Source: Pararhizobium mangrovi (GTDB lineage: Bacteria > Pseudomonadota > Alphaproteobacteria > Rhizobiales > Rhizobiaceae). Taken from it: a stretch of DNA of 64,000 bases. Under the pieces are notes generated by a model that did not search any database, was not told where the DNA came from, and worked only from the letters and a program-made list of their open reading frames with translations. Position numbers and translations under genes: made by a program. This document shows, one piece after another, positions 1 to 8,539 of this stretch. Numbering within the stretch: position 1 is the first letter of the stretch; each line of letters opens with the position of its first letter. The stretch spans positions 1 to 64,000 of the forward strand of contig NZ_VHLH01000024.1 in the NCBI RefSeq assembly GCF_006516965.1, given 5' to 3'.

Positions 1-81
1 TCCCTCCCTGGACTCTGAAGTCTCACAACCTCAGCATCCCCGGTCCGGACCGGATGGACAACCTAATGAAAGCTCACAACT

Positions 82-111
82 AGAGCCTTTCGGGTTCATA
101 CGGAAACGCCT
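82..111 (+). repeat. Stand-alone copy of a 30-bp dispersed repeat
   Basis: The sequence begins AGAGCCTTTCGGGTTCATAC and closely matches the two ends of the palindromic element at 5903-6210; I count only a few differences over 30 bases. It lies just downstream of the ispG stop codon. The preceding 80 bases carry nothing I recognise apart from a 14-bp perfect palindrome at 40-53 (CCGGTCCGGACCGG). Confidence 0.6.
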
Positions 112-132
112 CAAACGAACCGGGACCCTGCC

Positions 133-1389
133 CTATTCGGCAGCGTCCACGCGGCCCGTACCGAAGCGACGTTCGATGTAGTCGGCGACCATGTCCTGGA
201 AATCCTCGGCGATCTTCGGCCCGCGCAGGGTCGCTGCCTTCTCGCCGTCGACGAAGACGGGGGCGGCCGGGTTTTCGCCCGTGCCCGGCAGCGAGATGCC
301 GATATCGGCGTGCTTCGATTCGCCCGGGCCGTTGACGATGCAGCCCATCACCGCGACGTTCAGCGCCTCGACGCCGGGGTACTTCTCCCGCCATGCCGGC
401 ATGTTGGTGCGGATATCGTTCTGGATCGTCTGGGCGAGTTCCTGAAAGACGGTCGAGGTCGTGCGCCCGCAGCCCGGGCATGCGGCGACGACGGGGACGA
501 ACTGGCGAAAGCCCATTGTCTGGAGCAGTTCCTGCGCGACCTGCACCTCGCGCGTGCGGTCGCCGCCCGGTTCCGGCGTCAGCGAGACGCGGATCGTGTC
601 GCCGATCCCCTGCTGAAGGACGATGCCCATCGCGGCGGCCGAGGCGACGATGCCCTTCGTACCCATGCCGGCTTCCGTCAGGCCGAGATGCAGCGCATGG
701 TCGCAGCGCCGCGAAAGCTCGGCGTTGACGGCGATCAGGTCCTGAACCTGCGAAACCTTCACGGAGAGGATGATGCGGTTGCGCGGCAGGCCGATCTGCT
801 CGGCGAGTTCGGCCGAAAGGAGCGCCGACTGGATCGCAGCCTCGCGCGTGACGGCACGTGCCGTCATCGGGGAGCCCTTCGCCTGGTTCTCGTCCATCAG
901 CTTCGTCAGAAGCTCCTGATCGAGCGAACCCCAGTTCACGCCGATGCGAACCGGCTTGTCGTTCTCGATCGCCTTTTCGACGATCGCGGCGAACTGCGTG
1001 TCGCGCTTGTTCCTGAACCCGACATTGCCCGGGTTGATGCGATATTTGGCAAGTGCCTTCGCGCAATCGGGGTAATCGGCGAGCAGCTTGTGGCCGATGT
1101 AATGGAAATCGCCGACGAGCGGCACGTCGACGCCGAGACGGTCGAGACGTTCGCGAACCCTCGGCACGGCGGCAGCGCTTTCGTTGCGGTCGACGGTGAT
1201 GCGCACGATCTCCGATCCGGCGCGATGGAGGGCTGCGACCTGCGCGACGGTCGCGTCGACATCGGCCGTGTCCGTGTTCGTCATCGACTGGACGACGACC
1301 GGCGCACCGCCGCCGACGATCACGCCGCCGACGTCGACGGCGACCGAGGAACGGCGTTCGAGAGGATCGGAAAGGAGCGGTTGGGTCAC
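133..1389 (-). CDS. ispG: 4-hydroxy-3-methylbut-2-enyl diphosphate synthase (IspG/GcpE)
   Basis: This 418-residue cytoplasmic enzyme makes HMBPP from the cyclic diphosphate MEcPP in the non-mevalonate (MEP) isoprenoid pathway, using a [4Fe-4S] cluster. The N-terminal barrel opens with the family motif [14 protein letters not shown] (about residues 31-44). The C-terminal ferredoxin-like part keeps the three cluster cysteines: C304 and C307 in [10 protein letters not shown] and C350 in [10 protein letters not shown]. Length and motif spacing are normal for the short bacterial form. It is transcribed away from clpS; the 250-base gap between them must hold both promoters, but I see no convincing -35/-10 pair. 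Confidence 0.97.
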   Translation of the reverse strand: MTQPLLSDPLERRSSVAVDVGGVIVGGGAPVVVQSMTNTDTADVDATVAQVAALHRAGSEIVRITVDRNESAAAVPRVRERLDRLGVDVPLVGDFHYIGHKLLADYPDCAKALAKYRINPGNVGFRNKRDTQFAAIVEKAIENDKPVRIGVNWGSLDQELLTKLMDENQAKGSPMTARAVTREAAIQSALLSAELAEQIGLPRNRIILSVKVSQVQDLIAVNAELSRRCDHALHLGLTEAGMGTKGIVASAAAMGIVLQQGIGDTIRVSLTPEPGGDRTREVQVAQELLQTMGFRQFVPVVAACPGCGRTTSTVFQELAQTIQNDIRTNMPAWREKYPGVEALNVAVMGCIVNGPGESKHADIGISLPGTGENPAAPVFVDGEKAATLRGPKIAEDFQDMVADYIERRFGTGRVDAAE

Positions 1390-1641
1390 GCGAAAGCCTC
1401 GGCAGATGCGGCCGGCGCCTCGGACCGGCCGACGGGTTCGAGGTGGGCCAGAACGGCGCGCGTGTCAACCGGCATGCCTTTTCTTATGCACGCGGCGGCG
1501 TTACATGCCCGTTCAATCGAAACCTTCGCCGATCCCAAGGCCTGTTCTCGACGGGATCGCACGCGCATGCAGCCTTTTTCGCACTGACGCGTTCTATCCG
1601 GGATGGCGGAGGAAGACGCGACAGGAACAACGGATCCTCTC

Positions 1642-1947
1642 ATGAGCGACACGCCGACCACCCCGAAGACGAGGACGCGCACGAAGGTCGAACGGCCGCG
1701 CCTTCACAAGGTCATTCTCGTCAACGACGACTACACGCCGCGCGATTTCGTCACCCGCATCCTCAAGGCCGAGTTCCGCATGTCCGCGGAACAGGCGCGC
1801 AAGGTGATGATCACCGCCCATCGCAAGGGAAGCTGCGTCGTGTCCGTCTATCCGCGCGACGTCGCCGAAACGAAGGCGACCCGCGCCACCGACCAGGGAC
1901 GGCGCGAGGGCTATCCCCTGCTTTTCACCACCGAGCCGGAAGAGTAG
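1642..1947 (+). CDS. clpS: ATP-dependent Clp protease adaptor ClpS
   Basis: ClpS binds the N-domain of ClpA and delivers N-degron substrates to ClpAP. The core is unmistakable: HKVILVNDDYTPRDFVTRIL followed by a KVMITAHRKG helix and a C-terminal YPLLFTTEPEE. The diverged tail of the fold and the basic TRTRTKVERPRL N-terminus resemble the second paralogue (ClpS2) of alphaproteobacteria, which usually has a narrower substrate range; that assignment is inference. I take the ATG at 1642 (MSDTPTTPKT, 101 residues) because the family normally starts close to this basic stretch. An in-frame ATG at 1603 would add 13 residues, and neither start has a strong Shine-Dalgarno. Confidence 0.93.
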   Translation: MSDTPTTPKTRTRTKVERPRLHKVILVNDDYTPRDFVTRILKAEFRMSAEQARKVMITAHRKGSCVVSVYPRDVAETKATRATDQGRREGYPLLFTTEPEE

Positions 1948-1963
1948 CCGGCGGACGAACCGG

Positions 1964-2458
1964 TCAATGCGCGTAGGCGATGCCGAGCACGAGGCCGAAG
2001 AGCGCCTGCGCGAGCACGGTGATCGTCGGCGTCAGCCGGCCGTAGTGCAGGCCGAAGGGGCCGGGTGGCTCGACCCGCCGCCGCGACGTCGGCCCGTCAT
2101 AGTCCGTCGCCATGCGCGGATGCACGTAGGGCAGCGTCGGCAGCATGACGGTGATGAGAAACAGCCCGTGCAGGAACCCCATCAGCGCGCCGAACCACCA
2201 GCTCGAATAATCGAGCGTGTAGAAGACGCCGACATAGACGAGCCCGAAGACGAGGCCGCCGAGCGAATAGAGAATGTAGCCGATCACCTGCGCGCGGTGG
2301 CGGCTGCTGGCGAACATCGTGCCGAAGAGGAAGGGCAGGCTCATGCGCGAGATGCCGAGCATCTGCGCGCCTTCGGTCACCGTGCTCATGATCGCCGTGG
2401 CGATCAGGCCCCAGACGAGGACGAAGAGCCAGGAATGGTGAAACGCCGTGTCGATCAT
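1964..2458 (-). CDS. Conserved membrane protein of unknown function
   Basis: This 164-residue protein has about four hydrophobic segments (near residues 9-28, 57-80, 85-108 and 145-162) and a short polar, proline-rich loop (TSRRRVEPPGPFG) before the last one. I do not recognise a named family or catalytic motif. Its start codon overlaps the end of the GH15 gene by four bases (2455-2458), so the two are probably co-transcribed and translationally coupled. It converges on clpS with a 16-base gap. Confidence 0.8.
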   Translation of the reverse strand: MIDTAFHHSWLFVLVWGLIATAIMSTVTEGAQMLGISRMSLPFLFGTMFASSRHRAQVIGYILYSLGGLVFGLVYVGVFYTLDYSSWWFGALMGFLHGLFLITVMLPTLPYVHPRMATDYDGPTSRRRVEPPGPFGLHYGRLTPTITVLAQALFGLVLGIAYAH

Positions 2459-4368
2459 GTCTCGGTTTCCGGTTCGAGTTCCGCTTGGCCCTCTTCGTCG
2501 GCACCGTGCTCCAGCCCCTTGCCGGAACGTCGCCGAACGTCGGGCTTGCGGCCCTCTTCGACGCGTTCGAGCGCAAGTGCCGCGTTGATGAAGCCGGTGT
2601 GGGTGAAGGCCTGCGGGAAATTGCCGAGGAATTCGCCGGTCTCGGTGTCGACTTCCTCGGCGTAGAGGCCGACGTCGTTTGCCTCCGCGATCAGCTTTTC
2701 CAGCCGTGCGCGAGCCTCGTCGAGTTCGCCGGCACGCGCGAGATAATCCACCGCCCAGAAGCTGCAGATGCCGAACGCGCCCTCGTTGCCTTCCATGCCG
2801 TCGGTGCCATGCTCGTAGCGCAGGATCCAGCCCTTGTGGTCGAGGCGCTCGCGTATGCGCTTCCAGGTGGAGACCATGCGCGGATCGTCCGCCTCGATGA
2901 TGCCGGTGCGCGGCATCAACAGTGCGGTCGCGTCGACGAAGGTCTCGTCATAGGCGCCGACGAAGGCGCCGATCTCGGCATTGTAGGCGCGCTCCATGAT
3001 CTCCGCGCGGATGGCGTCTCGCTCGCGCACGAAGCGGTCGCGGTCGACCTTGATGACGCCCTTGTCGGCGAGTTCCACGAGATCGTGGAGCGCTGCCCAG
3101 CACATCACCTTGGAATAGGTATTGTGGCGGCGCATGCCACGCTGTTCCCAGATGCCGTCGTCGGGCTTGCGCCACTCGTCGCAGACCACGCCGCCGACCT
3201 TGCCGAGAAGCCGGCACTCCGAAGGCGTCAGCCAGTTTCCCCGGCGGATGGAATCGACCGCGGCGTTGATGACTTCGCCGTAGACGTCGAGCTGGAGCTG
3301 GTCCTTCGCCGCGTTGCCGATGCGAACCGGCGCGGAATGGCGATATCCGGTGAAGTGGTCGAGGGTGATCTCGGAGACGTCGGTGCGCCCGAACACGTCG
3401 TAGAGCGTCAGGAAATGCGGCTGGGTGCGCTGCGTCGTGTGCATCAACCAGTCGAAGAAGGCGAGGCCCTCGCGCTGGAACCCCGTATCGGCGAAGGCGC
3501 GCAGCATGAAGGAAGCGTCGCGCAGCCAGCAGAAGCGGTAGTCCCAGTTGCGCCCCCCGCCGATCGATTCGGGCAGCGACGTCGTGGCCGCGGCGACGAT
3601 CGCACCGGACGGGACGAAGTCGAGAAGCTTCAACGCCAGCACGCTGCGCTGGATCTGGGCGACGTAGCGGCCGGTGTAGCGACACTGGGAAAGCCATTCC
3701 CGCCACCAGGCCGTCGTCTCGTCGAGCTTGCGGTCGCCGTCGAAGGCGCTCGCCATGATCGCCGGATCGCGCGTCGCGCAGGTGAAGATCACCCGCCTGC
3801 GTTCACCGGCCTTCAGCCGAACCCGGCCGGCGAGACAGTCCATGCCGCGCAGTTCGAGCTGGACATCGGAATGGACGAAATGGTGCGTGCCCGAATTGCT
3901 GATCGCCCAGCCGTTGCGGGCGCGGCTGTGAATGCGGATCTTCTCCCGGCCGTAGTCGGGCCGGGGTGCGCAGACGATCTCGGCTTCCGGCATGCCCTCG
4001 ACCGCATCGACGATGCGCACCAGCTCGCGCTCCGGATCGAGCCGCCGGCCCCCTTCGGCCGCGATCGCCATGAAGTCTGTCACGGTCATGCGTCCGTCCG
4101 GCCCGGCGAACGTCGTTTCAAGGACGTTGGTGCCTTCGAGGTAGCGCCGCGAGACCATCTCTCCGCCGGCCATGCGCACGGTGAAATGCCCGCCGCGGGT
4201 CCGGTCGAGCATCGAAGCGAAGATCGACGGGCTGTCGATGTTCGGCAGGCAGAGCCATTCGACGGCGCCGCTCTTCGCGACGACCGCCGCCGTGCGGCAA
4301 TCGCCGATCAGCGCGTAATCGCGAATGGGTGGAAAATCGGACTCGGTTTGGCGGGTTTCATCGGACAC
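2455..4368 (-). CDS. Glycoside hydrolase family 15 protein (glucoamylase/trehalase-like)
   Basis: The protein starts IRDYALIGDCRTAAVVAKSG and continues EWLCLPNIDSPSIFASMLD, the standard opening of bacterial GH15 enzymes. The (alpha/alpha)6 catalytic barrel follows from about residue 220, with GGRNWDYRFCWLRDASFML and, further on, KGWILRYEHGTDGMEGNEGAF. Family members hydrolyse trehalose or the non-reducing ends of alpha-glucans; the exact substrate cannot be read here. I choose the GTG at 4368 (637 residues) because the conserved domain begins about 15 residues later. The frame stays open to 4593, but that extension is arginine/proline-rich and unlike the family. The acidic tail EPETET overlaps the downstream membrane-protein gene. 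Confidence 0.9.
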   Translation of the reverse strand: MSDETRQTESDFPPIRDYALIGDCRTAAVVAKSGAVEWLCLPNIDSPSIFASMLDRTRGGHFTVRMAGGEMVSRRYLEGTNVLETTFAGPDGRMTVTDFMAIAAEGGRRLDPERELVRIVDAVEGMPEAEIVCAPRPDYGREKIRIHSRARNGWAISNSGTHHFVHSDVQLELRGMDCLAGRVRLKAGERRRVIFTCATRDPAIMASAFDGDRKLDETTAWWREWLSQCRYTGRYVAQIQRSVLALKLLDFVPSGAIVAAATTSLPESIGGGRNWDYRFCWLRDASFMLRAFADTGFQREGLAFFDWLMHTTQRTQPHFLTLYDVFGRTDVSEITLDHFTGYRHSAPVRIGNAAKDQLQLDVYGEVINAAVDSIRRGNWLTPSECRLLGKVGGVVCDEWRKPDDGIWEQRGMRRHNTYSKVMCWAALHDLVELADKGVIKVDRDRFVRERDAIRAEIMERAYNAEIGAFVGAYDETFVDATALLMPRTGIIEADDPRMVSTWKRIRERLDHKGWILRYEHGTDGMEGNEGAFGICSFWAVDYLARAGELDEARARLEKLIAEANDVGLYAEEVDTETGEFLGNFPQAFTHTGFINAALALERVEEGRKPDVRRRSGKGLEHGADEEGQAELEPETET

Positions 4369-4645
4369 GGCTGCGAACTTAACCGGATTACGCACCGCGG
4401 CAAGCGCGCACTTCGCATTTGTGCCGCACGGCAACATGGGCGGCCCTGCCCGTGGCGCCGGTGCATCGCCGGCCGGGTGAGGTATGGTGCGTGCCTCGCT
4501 CGCCGGAGCCATGCCGACGCAGGATTGACCCCGCCGGCGCCCAAGCCCATATCGCCGGTACGCGTCGGTGCTACGGCGCGATGCGCCACGCATCCGCGTC
4601 CGCCGGGTGCCGACTTTCGATCGCGAAACGGCCGCCGGGGGCTAC

Positions 4646-5896
4646 GTGGGGACCTATCTCGACCTCTCCCACCTCAATCTGACGCTCGCCATCACCGGCG
4701 GCATCGTGCTGCTGCTGGGCCTCGTCGGCGGCTATATCCGCAATACGTTCTGGATCAGCGAGCCGATCGTCGCGACCCTCGTCGGCATCGCGCTCGGGCC
4801 TGCCCTTCTCGGCATCATGCCGGGCATCCACCCGAGCACGCATCCGGGCGCCTTCATGCACGAACTCGCCCGGCTCACGCTCGCACTCGCCGTCATGAGC
4901 GCGGCGATCCGCCTGCCGATGACCTACATCTCCGACAACTGGCGCAGCCTGACAATCGTCATCGGCGGCGGCATGATCGTCATGTGGCTGATCGGCTCGA
5001 TCCTCGCGGCGTTCTGCTTCTCCTTCGGATGGATGGCGGCCCTTCTCGTCGGCGCCGTCGTCTCGCCGACCGATCCGGTGCTGGCCGGCGTGGTGACGAG
5101 CGGCAGCATCGCCGAACGCAACATTCCCGGCCGCATCCGGCACCTCCTGTGCGCGGAAAGCGGACTGAACGACGGTCTCGCCATGGTCGTCGTCGCCCTG
5201 CCGATGATCCTGATGCAGCATGCCGACGCCGCCGCGCTTTCCGACTGGGCGATCGAGATCGTGCTTTGGGAGGTGATCGGCGGCATCGTCGTCGGTGCCG
5301 CCATCGGGTGGGTGGCAATGCATCTTCTGAAATGGTCGCGCCGGCGCGCGCTTTCGGAAACCCATTCGACGCTGACGATCGGCATCGCGCTCGCCGTCAC
5401 GACGCTCGCCGTCGTTCGCCTGATGGGTTCGGACGGTATCCTCGCGGCGTTCGTCGCCGGCGCCTTCCTCAACCGCGCCATCGACGATTCCGAACGCATC
5501 CACGAGCACATCCAGGAGGCGATCGGCCGCTTCTTCATTCTGCCGATCTTCCTCGTCTTTGGCGCCGCGCTTCCATGGCAGCAATGGTTTTCGATGGGCT
5601 GGCCGGTGCTCGTCTTCGCTCTCGCCGTGCTTTGCCTGCGCCGGATGCCGCTCTTCCTGCTCCTCGGTAAGATCGTCCCCGACATCCATACGCGGCGCGA
5701 AACACTCTTTGCCGGCTGGTTCGGCCCGATGGGCATTTCGAGCCTCTTCTATGCGACGCTCGCCGTGCAGGAGACCGGCTTCGAGCAGGTCTGGCCCATC
5801 ACCGCGCTCGTCGTCCTTGCCTCCGTGGTCGCGCACGGCATCACCGCCATGCCGCTCGTGCGCCGGATCAGCACCGACATGTGCGAGGAAACCTGA
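4646..5896 (+). CDS. CPA1-family monovalent cation:proton antiporter
   Basis: A 416-residue inner-membrane protein with about 12 hydrophobic segments. It carries the CPA1 signature VVSPTDPVLAGVV around residue 140, where the aspartate is the presumed ion-binding residue, and the paired motif CAESGLNDGLAM about 30 residues later. It should exchange Na+ or K+ for H+; specificity cannot be inferred. I prefer the GTG at 4646 (VGTYLDLSHLNL), placed behind a GGGGG stretch, because the 26 upstream in-frame codons encode an arginine-rich segment atypical of the family. It is divergent from GH15. The stop codon lies inside a palindrome that joins the adjacent repeat element (5891-5916). Confidence 0.9.
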   Translation: MGTYLDLSHLNLTLAITGGIVLLLGLVGGYIRNTFWISEPIVATLVGIALGPALLGIMPGIHPSTHPGAFMHELARLTLALAVMSAAIRLPMTYISDNWRSLTIVIGGGMIVMWLIGSILAAFCFSFGWMAALLVGAVVSPTDPVLAGVVTSGSIAERNIPGRIRHLLCAESGLNDGLAMVVVALPMILMQHADAAALSDWAIEIVLWEVIGGIVVGAAIGWVAMHLLKWSRRRALSETHSTLTIGIALAVTTLAVVRLMGSDGILAAFVAGAFLNRAIDDSERIHEHIQEAIGRFFILPIFLVFGAALPWQQWFSMGWPVLVFALAVLCLRRMPLFLLLGKIVPDIHTRRETLFAGWFGPMGISSLFYATLAVQETGFEQVWPITALVVLASVVAHGITAMPLVRRISTDMCEET

Positions 5897-5916
5897 AAGG
5901 CTAGAGCCTTTCAGGT
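5891..5916 (+). repeat. Palindrome across the antiporter stop codon and the repeat end
   Basis: ACCTGAAAGGCT (5891-5902) is the exact reverse complement of 5905-5916, with two bases between. The left arm contains the antiporter TGA stop codon and looks like the end of a further inverted copy of the 30-bp repeat. The hairpin could act in transcript 3' end formation, although it lacks a T tract. Confidence 0.6.
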
Positions 5917-6211
5917 TCATACGGAAGCGCTCTGTTCGATCGTGCCGGTTTCCCACGCGAAGGCGATCGCAGCGCGATGTGGTTCACCAGGCGAGATCGC
6001 CGACAGTGAGGCGGAGAAGCAAACGAGCCAGTGGCTCGTTTGCCCGCCGAACGGGAGAGCGGCACGGTCGAACCCTTCGGGCCGACCCTGTTTGCGCCAT
6101 GACGCTTCGACGGATGGCTCGACCGTACCACCAGTACGCTCGAGCCATCCGTCTCGGTCCTGACGCAAACAGGGTCGGCGGAGCGTTTCCGTATAAACCT
6201 GAAAGGCTCTA
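5902..6211 (+). mobile_element. MITE-like palindromic element with 30-bp terminal inverted repeats
   Basis: The ends AGAGCCTTTCAGGTTCATAC... (5903-5932) and its inverted partner (6181-6210) match at 28 of 30 positions, and both are bordered by TA, as expected for a TA-targeting (IS630/Tc1-type) non-autonomous element. Inside are a perfect 12-bp inverted repeat with one central base (6019-6030/6032-6043) and a nested cruciform: 6081-6096 pairs with 6164-6179, 6109-6122 with 6140-6153, and 6124-6128 with 6134-6138. No gene is convincing inside. Mobility is inferred from structure only. Confidence 0.75.
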
Positions 6212-6315
6212 ACGTTCGCCCGACCGCCATCGGGCACGTGCGACCCTTCGACCCGGAACCCATCGGTTCCACCCATCGTTTGCACCGCTCGCGACAACCG
6301 AACTGCGGGACGCCG

Positions 6316-7050
6316 ATGGTACCGACCTGGCTGCACATTCTTTCCATCGTGGCGATCGCCACAGGTTTCGTCTGCGCCGCGATCGTCGTCGTCGACGAGT
6401 GGCGCGATCCGCAGCACATGTGGATCATGAACCTCGTGTGGCCGCCGGTGGCGCTCTTCGCCGGACCGCTTGCGCTGGCTGGCTATTTCGTCTGGGGCCG
6501 GCTCGCCACGGACAGCCGCATGAAGGCGGCGATGGAAGCGGACGAGCCGATGCCCAATATCGCGCGCAGTTCTTTCGCGGCGATGGTGGGCAAGGGTTCG
6601 GCGCATTGCGGCGCGGGCTGCGCGCTTGGCGATATCGTCGCGGAATGGTTCGCCTTCTTCGTTCCCGCCGTCGCCCTGTGGCTCGGCTGGAAATCGGTCT
6701 TTCCCGACAAGATCTTCGCCGTCTGGATCCTCGACTTCATCGTGGCGTTCTGCTTCGGCATCGCCTTCCAGTATTTTTCGATCAAGCCGATGCGCGACCT
6801 GACGCCCCGCCAGGGCCTCGTTCAGGCCGTGAAGGCGGATACGCTCTCGCTCGCCTCCTGGCAGGTCGGCATGTACGGCTTCATGGCGATTGCCCACTTC
6901 TGGATCTTCGCACACGTTCTGGGCACCAGGCTCGAAGTCGCGAGCGTGGAATTCTGGTTCATGATGCAGATCGCCATGCTGTGCGGCTTCGCCACCTCCT
7001 ACCCGATCAACTGGTGGCTACTGAAGGCCGGCGTCAAGGAGAAGATGTGA
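6316..7050 (+). CDS. DUF4396 domain membrane protein
   Basis: This 244-residue protein has about six hydrophobic segments. The hallmark of the family is the stretch SSFAAMVGKGSAHCGAGCALGD (shown only in part here), where HCGAGC provides a histidine and two cysteines near a membrane interface, suggesting metal binding or redox chemistry; the function is not established. I start at the ATG at 6316 (MVPTWLHILSIVA), which places the first membrane helix at the N-terminus. An upstream ATG at 6238 would add a polar 26-residue leader. It lies 105 bases after the MITE-like element and converges on the DUF3008 gene. Confidence 0.8.
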   Translation: MVPTWLHILSIVAIATGFVCAAIVVVDEWRDPQHMWIMNLVWPPVALFAGPLALAGYFVWGRLATDSRMKAAMEADEPMPNIARSSFAAMVGKGSAHCGAGCALGDIVAEWFAFFVPAVALWLGWKSVFPDKIFAVWILDFIVAFCFGIAFQYFSIKPMRDLTPRQGLVQAVKADTLSLASWQVGMYGFMAIAHFWIFAHVLGTRLEVASVEFWFMMQIAMLCGFATSYPINWWLLKAGVKEKM

Positions 7051-7079
7051 AGCGGCGGCCCGCACACCGATAGAGCGGA

Positions 7080-7268
7080 TCAGTCGTCCTTCTTCTTCTG
7101 CGGCAGGTCCTTGCGCTCCGTCTCGGCGAATTCCTCGAGCTGTTTCTCGCTCATGGAATCGACCATTTCACGCGAGGCCCCCTTGAGATCCGATTTCTTC
7201 GTCTCGCCGCGCTTGGCGGAGAGCGCGGCACCCGCGGCCTTTTGCTGGGCCTTCGATTTTGCCGGCAT
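7080..7268 (-). CDS. Small DUF3008 family protein
   Basis: The 62-residue sequence begins MPAKSKAQQKAAGAALSAKR and continues with SREMVDSMSEKQLEEFAETE, matching the small lysine-rich DUF3008 proteins common in Hyphomicrobiales. These look like stress-induced hydrophilic proteins, but no biochemical role is known to me. There are no membrane segments or cysteines. A good Shine-Dalgarno (AAAGGAG) precedes the ATG. A general-stress promoter look-alike lies upstream (7309-7333). Confidence 0.88.
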   Translation of the reverse strand: MPAKSKAQQKAAGAALSAKRGETKKSDLKGASREMVDSMSEKQLEEFAETERKDLPQKKKDD

Positions 7269-7308
7269 CGTCCGGCTCCTTTCCGTTTTCGTTCAGGACG
7301 CCGTTTCA

Positions 7309-7333
7309 ATCGGCCACCGGCCGGAAAGGTTCC
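7309..7333 (-). promoter_or_regulatory. Possible EcfG-type stress promoter of the DUF3008 gene
   Basis: Read on the minus strand, GGAAC (7333-7329) is followed after 16 bases by CGAT (7312-7309). The EcfG/RpoE2 consensus is GGAAC-N16/17-CGTT, so the -35 is perfect and the -10 has three of four bases. It lies about 40 bases upstream of the start codon, a plausible distance. This is a motif match only. Confidence 0.4.
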
Positions 7334-7339
7334 GGACCG

Positions 7340-8527
7340 TCAGTTGCCTTGCGTGCCGCCGTCGGCGTGCCGTGCGAGCGAAGACAGTGCCAGCACGACC
7401 AGGAACAACATGGCCAGACAGGAATAGATCAGCCGGAAGCTGACATGCTCGGCGGCGAAGCCGATCAGGGACGGGGCGAAGAGGATGCCCGAATAGCCCA
7501 TGAAGGTGACGAGCGAGAGCGCCACGCCCTGCGCGAGGCCCGGCATGTTGCCAGCGGCCGAAAAGGCGATCGGCACCATATTCGCGATGCCGATGCCGGC
7601 AAGCGAGAAGCCGGCGATGGCGACGGCGACGTTCGGCGCGAGGCCCGCGCACAGCATGCCGACGAGGGCTGCGAACGCGCAAAGCCGCATCGTCTTCACC
7701 GCACCGAGCCGGTCGCGCACCGGATCGCCGGCAAAGCGCATCAGCGCCATCGCCGCGGAGAACGCGCCGAAGCCGAGGCCAGAAAGCACGATGTTCGCAT
7801 CCAGTGCGCGGCGCAGGTAGATCGCGCCCCAGTCGAGCACTGCACCTTCGGGCACCATCGCGAACAGCGCCATGATGCCGATGAGGTAGGGCACGATCGA
7901 TCGCGGCATGGCGAGCGGCGTTCGCGCCTCGTCGGGTTGCGGGCCGTCGGTCGCGATCATCGTCCATGCGGAGGCGAGCGCCGCCGCCTCGATCAGCGTC
8001 ACGACGACGACGTGCCAGAGCGCGCCGAAGCGGGCGATCAGCACGCCGCCGAGCACCGCGCCGACGAGGCCGCCGAGGCTCCAGAAGCCATGGCAGGACG
8101 ACATGATGGCGCGCTTCATCCGCCTTTCGACGACGATCGCGTTGGCATTCATGGCGATGTCCATCGCGCCGACCGTGGCACCGACGAGGAACATCGCCAC
8201 GGCCGCCGACGGCACGTTCGTCACGAGCGTCAGCACCAGAAGCGCCGGCACCGTCGTCATGGCGGTAAAACGCAGGATCCGGGCCGAACCGATCCGGGCG
8301 ATCAAGCTGCCGGTCAGCGGCATCATCGTCAGCGAGCCGATACCGAGCATGAGGATCATCAGCCCGAGGCCGAAATCGCTCAGGCCGAGCCGTTCGGCAA
8401 AGAACGGCACCTTCGGCGCCCAACTGCCGAGCACGAAGCCGTTGGCGAAGAAGAGCGCACCCAGTGCGCGCCGTCCGGCCGGGAAGGCCCGCGCGGTGCG
8501 TGCGCCGAGCGCCGTTCGCTGAAGCAT
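7340..8527 (-). CDS. Major facilitator superfamily transporter
   Basis: A 395-residue inner-membrane protein with about 12 predicted helices in two halves. The first half carries ANGFVLGSWAPKVPF and GLGLMILMLGIGSL, typical of the MFS group that includes the YbjJ-like transporters. The substrate is unknown. The DeoR-type regulator lies immediately upstream on the same strand (12-base gap), so the pair is probably one transcript and the transporter a likely target of that regulator; DeoR-family partners often handle sugars or sugar phosphates, which is only a hint. Confidence 0.88.
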   Translation of the reverse strand: MLQRTALGARTARAFPAGRRALGALFFANGFVLGSWAPKVPFFAERLGLSDFGLGLMILMLGIGSLTMMPLTGSLIARIGSARILRFTAMTTVPALLVLTLVTNVPSAAVAMFLVGATVGAMDIAMNANAIVVERRMKRAIMSSCHGFWSLGGLVGAVLGGVLIARFGALWHVVVVTLIEAAALASAWTMIATDGPQPDEARTPLAMPRSIVPYLIGIMALFAMVPEGAVLDWGAIYLRRALDANIVLSGLGFGAFSAAMALMRFAGDPVRDRLGAVKTMRLCAFAALVGMLCAGLAPNVAVAIAGFSLAGIGIANMVPIAFSAAGNMPGLAQGVALSLVTFMGYSGILFAPSLIGFAAEHVSFRLIYSCLAMLFLVVLALSSLARHADGGTQGN

Positions 8528-8539
8528 GTCGTCCTCCCC

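Noticed and set aside
2485-5670. Very long plus-strand open frame (about 1060 codons) across GH15 and the antiporter
   Set aside because: It is the antisense of GH15 and an alternative frame of the antiporter; the composition is acidic and low-complexity, and both real genes have full family matches.
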